A stretch of 53,206 nt of DNA from an uncultured Bacillota bacterium (lineage in GTDB: Bacteria > Bacillota > Clostridia > Lachnospirales > Lachnospiraceae), in assembly GCA_905200905.1 (NCBI GenBank), contig CAJKMA010000013.1, positions 1-53,206 of the forward strand, in the 5' to 3' direction. Every line of letters starts with the position of its first letter. Within the stretch, counting starts at the first letter, position 1. Made by a program: the position numbers and the translations under genes. Of the stretch, positions 22,094 to 29,493 are shown piece by piece. Below the pieces are notes generated by a model that worked only from the letters and a program-made list of their open reading frames with translations, was not told the origin of the DNA and ran no database searches.

Positions 22094-22165
22094 ACGCCCT
22101 GCTGGAATTGAACCAGCGCCCCCGCTATATCCGGCTGCGGTATTCTCCCACTGAATTAAGGGCGC
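22094..22165 (-). tRNA. tRNA-like gene with expanded anticodon loop
   Basis: The 72-nt minus-strand sequence folds as a tRNA. The acceptor is GCGCCCT with AGGGCGT (one G-U), the D-arm ATTC/GAAT, and the T-arm GCTGG-TTCAATT-CCAGC. The anticodon arm pairs CCGC with GCGG, has an A-A mismatch, and leaves a nine-base loop (GCCGGATAT) with no T at the normal position 33. No CCA is encoded. It could be a degenerate tRNA, a frameshift-type tRNA or a tRNA mimic. The amino acid identity cannot be assigned. Confidence 0.65.
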
Positions 22166-22187
22166 TTGCTGGCGGCAGCTACCGCCA

Positions 22188-22433
22188 TTAACTCATAATT
22201 TTTATGCTGTATTCGCCGTTTCCGTTATCTCTTTCCATGATTATTGCTAAGTCGTCCCCGTGGTAAAGGTCTGGTATTCTACAATCTTTATGAATGGTTA
22301 CGCCTTGCACTCTATCCCACCCGCTCATTTTTTTCGCCTCTGTCAGTGCATTTATTGCCGCTCTATAGCTTTCTCTGTCCTCTTTGTCATAAATCAATAT
22401 TTTGTAATCTCTTGCTTTTATGTATCTTTCCAT
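22188..22433 (-). CDS. Hypothetical phage protein (81 aa)
   Basis: This protein starts MERYIKARDYKILIYDKEDR and reads as a small alpha-beta protein (ESYRAAINALTEAKKMSGWD, DDLAIIMERDNGNGEYSIKI). No motif recognised. It is the second protein gene of the early operon after the HTH gene. Confidence 0.55.
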   Translation of the reverse strand: MERYIKARDYKILIYDKEDRESYRAAINALTEAKKMSGWDRVQGVTIHKDCRIPDLYHGDDLAIIMERDNGNGEYSIKIMS

Positions 22434-22462
22434 ATTTTCTGCCTTTCTTTCGTTCTCTCTGA

Positions 22463-22663
22463 TTAAATCGCCCTCTGTGCCATATCTGCGCTGTACTGCT
22501 GCCTATTACCACCACCAGCACCGCCCCTTTGCAGCTCGTGGTAAATCGTGGCTCTATGCACGTCCATAGCTGCTGCTATCTCGTCCGCTTTCTTTCCATT
22601 CCGGCACATTTCCTCTATGGTCTTTCTGTCCTCATAGCTCAATCTCTTGTACTTGCGTGCCAT
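22463..22663 (-). CDS. HTH_38-type DNA-binding protein (66 aa)
   Basis: This protein starts MARKYKRLSYEDRKTIEEMC. Residues 8-50 form a helix-turn-helix like the N-terminus of IS30-type transposases (YEDRKTIEEMCRNGKKADEI, then AAAMDVHRATIYHELQRGG). No catalytic domain follows and the C-terminus is short (NRQQYSADMAQRAI), so it is probably a regulator rather than a transposase. It is the first gene after the right-edge promoters and tandem terminators, so it is well placed to control the early operon. Confidence 0.75.
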   Translation of the reverse strand: MARKYKRLSYEDRKTIEEMCRNGKKADEIAAAMDVHRATIYHELQRGGAGGGNRQQYSADMAQRAI

Positions 22664-22697
22664 TTCTCCCGCTCCTTTCTGATTTTTGGATAAAAAA

Positions 22698-22734
22698 ATA
22701 GTGCGATAGAGTTTTTTAAGCTCTACCGCACTAT
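22698..22734 (-). terminator. Intrinsic terminator / attenuator B
   Basis: A 14-bp stem (22698-22711 with 22721-22734, one A-C mismatch) is followed on the minus strand by a run of seven T's. It lies upstream of the HTH gene, in the path from the two right-edge promoters, so it would act as a premature terminator of the early transcript. Confidence 0.7.
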
Positions 22735-22764
22735 GCTTTTTACTTCAATCTACCGTAAAAAAAT

Positions 22765-22801
22765 AAATGCGGCAGAGGCTTTAATACCTCTTGTCGCATT
22801 T
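22765..22801 (-). terminator. Intrinsic terminator / attenuator A
   Basis: The stem 22765-22778 with 22787-22801 is built on AAATGCG...CGCATTT and AGAGG/CCTCT with a small internal mismatch. It is followed on the minus strand by TTATTTTTTT. It has the same architecture as terminator B, about 30 bp away, including the TGCG and AGAG segments. The pair looks like a duplicated control element. Confidence 0.7.
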
Positions 22802-22877
22802 AATTTTAAAACTTATCAAGTTTTTTAAACTTCTTTTTAAAAAGAAAACTTTTCTCTGTCTTTTCGACAGCTTGTTT

Positions 22878-22906
22878 ATTATATTACATTTCTTTTTTTC
22901 TGTCAA
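22878..22906 (-). promoter_or_regulatory. Consensus promoter P2 at prophage edge
   Basis: A perfect TTGACA (22901-22906) and a perfect TATAAT (22878-22883) are separated by 17 bases on the minus strand. This is the strongest promoter match seen in the window. Its transcript would run through a CTGTC-GAAAA-GACAG hairpin and then terminators A and B before the HTH gene. Confidence 0.85.
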
Positions 22907-22960
22907 CAGTTTTTTTTATTTTTTTCATAAACTTAACTTCAAAACTGTGAACTGAGTTAC

Positions 22961-22989
22961 ACTATACCACTTTCTTTTCTCTATGTCAA
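22961..22989 (-). promoter_or_regulatory. Promoter P1 at host/prophage border
   Basis: TTGACA (22984-22989) and TATAGT (22961-22966) are spaced by 17 bases on the minus strand. It starts only two bases after the cvpA terminator stem and points into the prophage. Together with P2 it forms a tandem promoter. Confidence 0.75.
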
Positions 22990-22990
22990 C

Positions 22991-23029
22991 AAAAACACAG
23001 GAGAATTTACAAAATTCTCCTGTGTTTTT
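22991..23029 (-). terminator. cvpA operon terminator
   Basis: A perfect 18-bp stem (22991-23008 with 23012-23029) around a three-base loop carries TTTTT at its 3' end on the minus strand, directly after the cvpA stop. The stem is symmetrical in its A/T ends, so it could work in both directions. The host/prophage junction must lie close to it. Confidence 0.85.
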
Positions 23030-23032
23030 CTG

Positions 23033-23734
23033 TTATCTCAAAATTCCTGATAAATAATGCAAAAGAATATTCTGTTCATAAAGAAAACTTGTGATTTCAT
23101 TTTCTTGAATCAATTTGGCTGCCTCTTTTGCCCAAACAGCATCCCAGAACAGCGTAATTATCAAAAAACATATCCATACAAAAAAGATTCCCTGTATAGC
23201 TCCAAGGATAGCTCCACCCACTCGATTTAATAAGCTCAGTACCGGAAGGGAAAAAATACTGTCTAGCATTCCTGCCAAAAGGTTCATAAATATACTTACT
23301 AGAATAAAAGTCAAAATCAGGCTGATACTTCCAATAGCAATTTTGGCAATACTATGTGATAAATATTCTCCAAAAGTCTGTGCCAGCAGATGATGATAGT
23401 TCTCTACTGTATTGTTTTCTGCCAGAATCTTTTTCATACTCTCTGGCAAAGGAAGCCCGGCTATAAACTGTGCCTGTTCCTCCTTATTTTCCTGTTCATT
23501 CATTTTATCTTCTAAAATTCTTGCAACACTCTCTTCGCACTTTTCCTGCACAGTTTCATAAATAGGTGTGTTTTCGGTCAGGAAACGGCTCATATACGGG
23601 TTGAGAACAGCCCCCAAAAACAATGTTAACACCACAGAAACCAAGGAAAATGCTGAACGCACCATACCCTGTTTCATTCCATTAAAAATACAGAGGACAA
23701 TGATAGCCAAAGTGACAACATTTAACCAGTTCAT
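23033..23734 (-). CDS. CvpA-family membrane protein
   Basis: This 233-residue protein starts MNWLNVVTLAIIVLCIFNGM. It has membrane segments at about 5-22, 27-48, 135-160 and 172-200, and the family-like NGMKQGMVRSAFSLVSVVL start and LLNRVGGAILGAIQGIFFVW region. A charged extracytoplasmic stretch of about 80 residues lies between the second and third segments. CvpA-like proteins are linked to cell-envelope functions and colicin V production in E. coli, but their molecular role is unclear. It is the last gene of a LysM-DUF5711-cvpA operon. Confidence 0.85.
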   Translation of the reverse strand: MNWLNVVTLAIIVLCIFNGMKQGMVRSAFSLVSVVLTLFLGAVLNPYMSRFLTENTPIYETVQEKCEESVARILEDKMNEQENKEEQAQFIAGLPLPESMKKILAENNTVENYHHLLAQTFGEYLSHSIAKIAIGSISLILTFILVSIFMNLLAGMLDSIFSLPVLSLLNRVGGAILGAIQGIFFVWICFLIITLFWDAVWAKEAAKLIQENEITSFLYEQNILLHYLSGILR

Positions 23735-23758
23735 AAATCCACCTTTCTTTTGTAATTT

Positions 23759-24979
23759 TTATTTCAATCGTATGGTATTAATTCCGCCTTCTGAAACCAC
23801 AATATATCGTTTGGACGCTACTTGAAAAATATTTTTAACCGCCCCTTCTTTCATAGCTCCATCAAATTTTAGAATTCCATTCAGATTATACATCATGACA
23901 TTTTCCGAATCGCACATGATAATCATATCTCCACTGATGCAAATATCTTGATATCCCCTATCAAATCCTTTGGAAAACTTCTTTCGTCCTGAAGGATCAA
24001 ATAATTGGAGAATATATGGTTCTTTCTCTTCGCTGCCCTTTAATACCAGTCCAAAATATTTATCATTGTAAAAGGTGCTGATGATTTCTTCTTTCAGTTC
24101 TTCCTCCACCTTCGTTTCTACTGTTCCGCTACTCTCAAAAATTGTATAGCCATCATCCCTGAACGCTACGGCTGTCTGAGCATTGACATAAGCCACCTGT
24201 GGAATTAGCGTATTTTCGTAAGTATAATCTGCTATGATATTGTCCACTTTATTTTGTCCTTCATCCCCAAAACTATAAAATACAATTTTACTGGATATCT
24301 GACCCTCTTCAATATAAAGATAACTGACCATGATAATATCGCCCTTTGGCGAAACTGTAATATCCAATGGATATCCAGGATTTCCCATCCTAGTCTGATT
24401 TTCTGCAATAATACTTCCATCTGATGCATAATAATTAATCCATGTTTTTTCTCCATCTTCCAGCACTGCTGCCACTGCACCGTTTTCTGTTACCTCTGCT
24501 TGGAGAATCGGAAACTTTGTTTCAATAGGACCTACAGGGCTGTTCTCTTTCAATACATACATCAAGGTTCCCTTCCGGTCATAAATAACTGCATATTCCC
24601 CTCTCACATCTGAAGCTGGATTACTCATTTCATAAGTCTGGTTCCACACAATCTTTTGCGACTGTGATAAAAGATAAGCACCATCATCTCCATATTTTAA
24701 CAATCCATCTCCCATCTGCGTATATCCCGCTGACTGAGTATCTTCATTTTCTGCTGAAGATAAAACCTGATAGTCTCTGTACACATGGAGCTGTATGCTT
24801 ATTAAAATAGCAACAGCCAAAAGGATTACTCCCAGTGTTATCCATACAGAACGTTTTATCTTGATTTTCGCCAGCGGTTTTATTCTATCCTCATAGAGTT
24901 GTATGATTTTCTCTTGCCCTCCCACACTATCCCTGGACTGTTCCAGAAATTTTCTTTTTATGTATTCTTTTACATTCAT
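23759..24979 (-). CDS. DUF5711-family membrane-anchored beta-propeller protein
   Basis: This 406-residue protein starts MNVKEYIKRKFLEQSRDSVG. A basic N-terminal tail is followed by a single membrane segment (about 44-65, VWITLGVILLAVAILISIQL). A long extracytoplasmic domain of repeated four-strand units follows (GDGAYLLSQSQKIVWNQTYE-like blades, with YDGKG/YDRKG and ENG turns). This matches the DUF5711 family of Lachnospiraceae. It is adjacent to cvpA (24 bp) and the LysM protein, so an envelope role is likely, but no function is established. Confidence 0.75.
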   Translation of the reverse strand: MNVKEYIKRKFLEQSRDSVGGQEKIIQLYEDRIKPLAKIKIKRSVWITLGVILLAVAILISIQLHVYRDYQVLSSAENEDTQSAGYTQMGDGLLKYGDDGAYLLSQSQKIVWNQTYEMSNPASDVRGEYAVIYDRKGTLMYVLKENSPVGPIETKFPILQAEVTENGAVAAVLEDGEKTWINYYASDGSIIAENQTRMGNPGYPLDITVSPKGDIIMVSYLYIEEGQISSKIVFYSFGDEGQNKVDNIIADYTYENTLIPQVAYVNAQTAVAFRDDGYTIFESSGTVETKVEEELKEEIISTFYNDKYFGLVLKGSEEKEPYILQLFDPSGRKKFSKGFDRGYQDICISGDMIIMCDSENVMMYNLNGILKFDGAMKEGAVKNIFQVASKRYIVVSEGGINTIRLK

Positions 24980-25024
24980 AAATTTCTTCCTTCACGTATT
25001 TTTAGGTAAGTATAGCACAAATTC

Positions 25025-26182
25025 TTAAGGGAGTAAAATTTTTTGTCCAGGATAAATGGTATCATTTTCTGACATTTGATTTAACTCGCATATTTCTTTA
25101 ATCTTTTTAATGGTCCCATAATTTTTTATACTAATTCTAGTCATAGTATCACCAGGCTGAATGGTATACGATGTATGGGTAGCAGTTGCCGTTTCCTCCT
25201 TAGGTTCTTTTGCATTCTCTACTGGCTCCTCTTTGGAAGTTTTTTCTGGTTGCTCTTCTTGCATTTCATCTTCTGGAGTTTTTTGTGACAACTCTGTTTC
25301 TTTTTCCTCTTTTACAGGCGCATTTACTGGAGTTACTGCTTCTGGCTTTTCTGTTTCTTTCTTTTGCCCTTGTTCTTCTAAACTGGCAATCACTTTTTCA
25401 GTTCCTCTTAATTTCTGGTAATCATTTAAATACAACACACCCACTGCAAGAACCGCTGCTGCCACACATACACTTGCAGTCTTAAATAAAGGAATGTGTT
25501 TCTTTTGATTTTCCTGTTCTGCCTTCTTCTCTACTTTTTCCCTAAAAGAATGTACAGCCCCATCATCTACCTCTTCGCTTTTCTTCTCCAACCTTTCGTT
25601 CTGTGCAATCAAAAAATTCCTCATGGCCTCATTTTTCTCATAATACACATAAAAGCCCGTCTGTCTAGACATTTTTCCATCCTCGTAGCGATAAAACGCT
25701 TCCTCTTTTTCCAATGGTTCCATAATAAACAAAACCTTATCATTTCCTCCGAAGTGATCTAAATGGGTTTGACAAATCACTTCATGTAATTCCATAGAAC
25801 AGCCAGGAACAGAAAGAAACCACCCTACAATTTCCTGCTCTGGAAAATATTCTTTATTTTTTTCGTACACATGATTCCATGTTTCCTGTGTAAAATCCAC
25901 ATGTTCTTCACTAACTTCCATATCGCTAAGAGCCACTGCACTTTTTACAAACAAATAAGAGGTTCCCTCTTTCCAATTTGCCTGTCCTAAAAGAATAGCT
26001 GCAATTCCTTTCCTTGGATTTTCGGAAGAGATTCTACAAAGGTAGGTATATGCATAATCTTCTATATAGATTTTTTGTGTTCCTTCAATTTCTCCTATCT
26101 GGCGTATATTGTTTGGAATCCTAAAAAATTCCTCATTTCCTTCCGGTTTTTGTTTTTCTTTTTCATAAACAATTTCTATCAT
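25025..26182 (-). CDS. LysM protein with degenerate MPN/JAB-like N-terminal domain
   Basis: This 385-residue protein has an N-terminal cytoplasmic domain (about 25-190), a membrane segment at about 234-252, a Glu/Lys/Pro-rich linker, and a C-terminal LysM domain (about 337-385, SYTIQPGDTMTRISIKNYG and NQMSENDTIYPGQKILLP). The N-terminal part reads like an MPN/JAB fold (FPEQEIVGWFLSVPGCSMEL). However, the metal-binding His-x-His of JAMM enzymes is replaced by Leu and Val at 123 and 125. It would link a cytoplasmic module to the cell wall. It starts the operon. Confidence 0.75.
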   Translation of the reverse strand: MIEIVYEKEKQKPEGNEEFFRIPNNIRQIGEIEGTQKIYIEDYAYTYLCRISSENPRKGIAAILLGQANWKEGTSYLFVKSAVALSDMEVSEEHVDFTQETWNHVYEKNKEYFPEQEIVGWFLSVPGCSMELHEVICQTHLDHFGGNDKVLFIMEPLEKEEAFYRYEDGKMSRQTGFYVYYEKNEAMRNFLIAQNERLEKKSEEVDDGAVHSFREKVEKKAEQENQKKHIPLFKTASVCVAAAVLAVGVLYLNDYQKLRGTEKVIASLEEQGQKKETEKPEAVTPVNAPVKEEKETELSQKTPEDEMQEEQPEKTSKEEPVENAKEPKEETATATHTSYTIQPGDTMTRISIKNYGTIKKIKEICELNQMSENDTIYPGQKILLP

Positions 26183-26230
26183 ACCAACAGCACCCCTTTT
26201 TTTGAAGAAAAGGATACCACACTCTCCTTG

Positions 26231-26249
26231 CGAAATTTATCAAATTTCG
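26231..26249. promoter_or_regulatory. Inverted repeat at LysM operon start
   Basis: CGAAATTT (26231-26238) and AAATTTCG (26242-26249) form an 8-bp inverted repeat around ATC. It overlaps the -10 box and start of the predicted minus-strand promoter, so it could be an operator or a 5' hairpin in the transcript. Confidence 0.5.
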
Positions 26250-26276
26250 TATAACATTCTATTTTTTTACTGACAA
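26248..26276 (-). promoter_or_regulatory. Predicted promoter of LysM-DUF5711-cvpA operon
   Basis: On the minus strand TTGTCA (26271-26276) and TATACG (26248-26253) are spaced by 17 bases, about 65 bp upstream of the LysM gene start. The -35 is close to consensus, while the -10 is weaker. Confidence 0.5.
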
Positions 26277-26356
26277 AATTTCCATATTTTTTCAGCATAA
26301 CAAAAAAAAGAAAGGAAAAACTAAAGACAGTAGTATCAGGAAAGGATAGAATATGT

Positions 26357-27025
26357 ATGGCAAATCACCCTACTTACTATATTGAAAATAGAACCTCAGG
26401 TGCAGATGTGAAGCTTGGCACACTGCTTTTTAATCTTTTATCTTCCCAAAAACAAACTTTTCGAGATTTGGTTATTCTGTGTATTGGCAGCGACCGCATT
26501 ACTGGTGATAGTTTAGGCCCTCTAGTGGGACACAATCTTTCTAGCTATTCCTTAAGTCACACTCATGTTTATGGTACCTTATCCCACCCAGTTCACGCCC
26601 TAAATTTAGATGAGACTGTAAGCATGCTGTGCGAGCAGCATCCTCACAGTCTCACTATAGCTGTGGACGCATCCCTAGGCACCAAAAACCATGTGGGCTT
26701 TCTCACAGTCTCTGAAGGTCCTCTAAAACCAGGACTTGGTGTCCGCAAAAAACTACCTGCTGTAGGAGATATTTCTGTCACTGGCATTGTGAATTTTTCC
26801 GGTGCTTTTGATCATCTACTTTTACAGTCTACACGCCTCGCCACTGTTGTCCATATGGCAGACTCTATTGTTTCTGGAATCTGCATGGCACACCGTCAAT
26901 ATTTTGCACCGCGTCTTTTTCCGGTATTTCCTTTTTTCCAGCCAGAATCAGAACGCACTCTCAGCTTCGCAAAGTTTACTTCTGTACCGCCAGCTTCTGT
27001 CTGTTCACCAAAAGGCAAAATATAG
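26357..27025 (+). CDS. yyaC: YyaC-family sporulation protease-like protein
   Basis: This 222-residue protein contains LVILCIGSDRITGDSLGPLV, HALNLDETVSMLCEQHPHSL, TIAVDASLGTKNHVGFLTVS and LPAVGDISVTGIVNFSG. These correspond to the DUF1256/YyaC family, related in fold to the germination protease and hydrogenase-maturation peptidases, with the Asp in IAVDASLG as a likely catalytic residue. It is expected in the forespore or in spore formation. The last 40 or so residues extend beyond the conserved core and overlap the convergent HD gene by 130 bp. It is one of only three protein genes on the plus strand here. Confidence 0.85.
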   Translation: MANHPTYYIENRTSGADVKLGTLLFNLLSSQKQTFRDLVILCIGSDRITGDSLGPLVGHNLSSYSLSHTHVYGTLSHPVHALNLDETVSMLCEQHPHSLTIAVDASLGTKNHVGFLTVSEGPLKPGLGVRKKLPAVGDISVTGIVNFSGAFDHLLLQSTRLATVVHMADSIVSGICMAHRQYFAPRLFPVFPFFQPESERTLSFAKFTSVPPASVCSPKGKI

Positions 27026-27588
27026 TCTTTATATTGATAATCCGCACCAAATACCCTACGGATAATTCTCTTGATAAGAAGATAAGCACCTCTGGGAAAC
27101 CATGCTTTGTAATAATATCTGCCAATTTCGCAGGTACCGCAGTATTTATCTGTCAAAGTAATAATCCAGGTTTCCCAGTGTGTTGGTGGAATTGGTGTCA
27201 CTGGAAACATATGCTTCACGATCATTTCTTCTTCCAAAGGATTTAATTTAAAATATCGCTTAGCATTTCTAAGTGCAGTATGAGGATGTGTCATAGCATG
27301 AACTGGATCCCCAGTCTTTTTCCGATGTTCTCTCCAATCATATAAAAATAAATCATGAAGCATTCCTGCTCTTGCTGCACTTCTAGCATCCAGATTAAAA
27401 AATTTACAGATTCTATAATTAAAATATGCCACATTCAGACAATGCTGATAGCAACTGGTTTCGCAATGATGGGGATATTTTTTCATTTTCAGCACATATG
27501 GATGATGAACCAGGTCTTTGATATAATCATAAAATTCCTCATTTCCTGGATCTTTCACTGTTTTTACTCGTTTCCTCTCTTTTGTCAT
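26896..27588 (-). CDS. HD-domain phosphohydrolase
   Basis: This 230-residue protein has the HD signature. His49 is in CYQHCLNVAYFNYR, His78-Asp79 in AARAGMLHDLFLYDW, and His/Thr/Asp residues further on (TGDPVHAMTHPHTALRN, KHMFPVTPIPP, LTDKYCGT). This belongs to the widespread uncharacterised HD group near YyaC or dNTPase-like proteins. Substrate unknown. The C-terminal 43 residues are encoded opposite the end of yyaC and look like low-complexity extension (LRVRSDSGWKKGNTGKRRG). Confidence 0.8.
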   Translation of the reverse strand: MTKERKRVKTVKDPGNEEFYDYIKDLVHHPYVLKMKKYPHHCETSCYQHCLNVAYFNYRICKFFNLDARSAARAGMLHDLFLYDWREHRKKTGDPVHAMTHPHTALRNAKRYFKLNPLEEEMIVKHMFPVTPIPPTHWETWIITLTDKYCGTCEIGRYYYKAWFPRGAYLLIKRIIRRVFGADYQYKDYILPFGEQTEAGGTEVNFAKLRVRSDSGWKKGNTGKRRGAKY

Positions 27589-27647
27589 GATTCTTCACTC
27601 CCCTGTTTTTTTAGTTAGATTTTATACGAAACCTGTTTTTTTGTAAA

Positions 27648-27680
27648 GAAAAAAGAGTTGCCCTTTTTGACAACTCTCTT
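27648..27680 (-). terminator. Terminator of tal-tkt operon
   Basis: On the minus strand AGAGTTG (27677-27671) pairs with CAACTCT (27660-27654), followed by TTTTTTC. It lies just after the transketolase C-terminal gene. The stem is 7 bp with a 10-base loop. The other strand also has a T-rich tail, so it may be bidirectional. Confidence 0.75.
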
Positions 27681-27685
27681 TTAAA

Positions 27686-28624
27686 TTACATGAATGCTTT
27701 TACTTTTTCGTAAATTCCAGCTGCATCAATGCCGTATTTTTCCAGCAATTTCACAGCTGGACCTGATTCACCAAATACATCCTGAACACCAATACGTAAC
27801 ATCTTTGTAGGAGCTTTCTCAGCCAGCACTTCTGCTACTGCACCACCAAGTCCTCCAATAACAGAATGTTCTTCTACAGTTACAACCTTACCTGTTTCCT
27901 GCGCTGCCTTCACAACCAGTTCTTCATCCAGTGGCTTAATGGTATGAATATTTACAACCTTTGCATCAATACCGTCTTCTGCCAGTTTCTCTGCTGCCAG
28001 AAGAGTCTCATTCACACAAAGACCTGTTGCAAAAATAGTAACATCTTTTCCTTCTCTTAGTACAATTCCCTTACCAATTTCAAATTTGTAATCCGGATTG
28101 TCATTAATAACGGGAACAGCCAATCTTCCAAAACGAAGGTATACCGGACCATCATGTAAATAAGCGGCTTCTACTGCTGCTTTTGCCTCTACATCATCGG
28201 ATGGATTTAAAATCACCATTCCAGGAATGGTTCTCATAAGTGCCATATCTTCGTTGCACTGATGTGTTGCGCCATCTTCACCTACAGAAATACCGGCATG
28301 AGTTGCGCCGATTTTTACATTTAAGTGTGGATAACCAATGGAATTACGAACCTGTTCATAAGCACGTCCTGCTGCAAACATAGCAAAAGTACTTGCAAAT
28401 GGAACTTTTCCTGTTGTAGAAAGTCCTGCTGCAATTCCCATCATATTGCTCTCGGCAATACCACAGTCGATATGACGCTCTGGAAATGCTTTCTGGAAGG
28501 TTCCTGTTTTGGTAGCACCTGCCAGGTCAGCGTCCAGAACTACCAGGTTTTCATATTTTTTGCCTAACTCTACTAATGCGTTACCATAACTATCTCTGGT
28601 TGCGATTTTCTTTACTTCTGACAT
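27686..28624 (-). CDS. tktB: Transketolase, C-terminal subunit
   Basis: This 312-residue protein carries the pyrimidine-binding and C-terminal domains. ATRDSYGNALVELGKKYENL, the CGIAESNMMGIAAG segment with the catalytic Glu, and EDGATHQCNEDMALM are family-typical, and TVEEHSVIGGLGGAVAEVL is at the end. Together with the N-terminal subunit it forms a split, thiamine-diphosphate enzyme of the pentose phosphate pathway. Its start overlaps the N-terminal subunit gene by 13 bp, so the two are made in a fixed ratio. The symbol is generic. Confidence 0.93.
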   Translation of the reverse strand: MSEVKKIATRDSYGNALVELGKKYENLVVLDADLAGATKTGTFQKAFPERHIDCGIAESNMMGIAAGLSTTGKVPFASTFAMFAAGRAYEQVRNSIGYPHLNVKIGATHAGISVGEDGATHQCNEDMALMRTIPGMVILNPSDDVEAKAAVEAAYLHDGPVYLRFGRLAVPVINDNPDYKFEIGKGIVLREGKDVTIFATGLCVNETLLAAEKLAEDGIDAKVVNIHTIKPLDEELVVKAAQETGKVVTVEEHSVIGGLGGAVAEVLAEKAPTKMLRIGVQDVFGESGPAVKLLEKYGIDAAGIYEKVKAFM

Positions 28625-29451
28625 AATGCTTCACCTACCTTTTCCAAATCTGCCATAGCAATTTCATATTCTGCATCGTTTGGAGCTTTTCCATGCCATC
28701 CTGCATTATTCTCCATAAAGGATACATCTTTTCCTTTTACTGTTTTCATGATAATGGCTGTTGGCATACCTTTTGTAGCCTTTGCTTCATCAAAAGCAGC
28801 TTTTAACTGGTCAAAATCATTTCCGTCTTCCACATTAATTACATGGAAATTGAATGCTTCGAATTTTTTGTCGATTGGGTATGGAGAGCATACATCTTCA
28901 ATGTTTCCATCAATCTGCAGACCATTGTTGTCCACAATCACAGTCAGGTTGTCCAGTTTTCTGTGGCCTGCAAACATAGCAGCTTCCCAGACCTGTCCTT
29001 CCTGAATTTCACCATCTCCTAAGAGTGTATAAACACGATAAGACTCCTGGCTCATTTTTGCAGATAAAGCCATACCTACTGCTGCGGAAATTCCCTGTCC
29101 CAAAGAACCGCTGGACATATCAACTCCTGGGATGTGTTTCATATCTGGATGTCCCTGAAGATAGGAGCCCAAATGACGAAGTGTTTTCAAGTCTTCAACC
29201 GGAAAATAACCTCTGTGTGCCAAAGTGGAATACAATCCTGGTGCTGTATGGCCTTTTGAAAGAACAAAACGATCACGATCAGCTTTCTTTGGATCCTGTG
29301 GGTCGATATTCATTTCTTCAAAATATAAATAAGTAAACGCTTCCGTTGCTGAAAGAGATCCGCCTGGATGGCCGGCTTTCGCAGAATGAACAGCTGTAAT
29401 AATACCCTTGCGAATCTCGTTAGCTGTTTTCTGAAGTTCTAACTTGTTCAT
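28612..29451 (-). CDS. tktA: Transketolase, N-terminal subunit
   Basis: This 279-residue protein has the TPP-binding domain: SAKAGHPGGSLSATEAFTYL, then LSKGHTAPGLYS, then GDGEIQEGQVWEAAMFAGHR followed by NLTVIVDNNGLQID. The GDG...N motif binds diphosphate and Mg. It is half of the usual 660-residue enzyme and needs the downstream C-terminal subunit. It moves two-carbon units between sugar phosphates. Gene order after transaldolase indicates a dedicated non-oxidative pentose phosphate operon. The symbol is generic. Confidence 0.93.
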   Translation of the reverse strand: MNKLELQKTANEIRKGIITAVHSAKAGHPGGSLSATEAFTYLYFEEMNIDPQDPKKADRDRFVLSKGHTAPGLYSTLAHRGYFPVEDLKTLRHLGSYLQGHPDMKHIPGVDMSSGSLGQGISAAVGMALSAKMSQESYRVYTLLGDGEIQEGQVWEAAMFAGHRKLDNLTVIVDNNGLQIDGNIEDVCSPYPIDKKFEAFNFHVINVEDGNDFDQLKAAFDEAKATKGMPTAIIMKTVKGKDVSFMENNAGWHGKAPNDAEYEIAMADLEKVGEALCQK

Positions 29452-29493
29452 TACTTTTCTCCTTTTTTGGTTTTCCCGCTTCTGCGGTTGTTA

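Noticed and set aside
22463..22663. IS30 transposase fragment
   Set aside because: Only the HTH part matches. There is no DDE domain, and no inverted repeats or target duplication were seen, so a small regulator is more likely.
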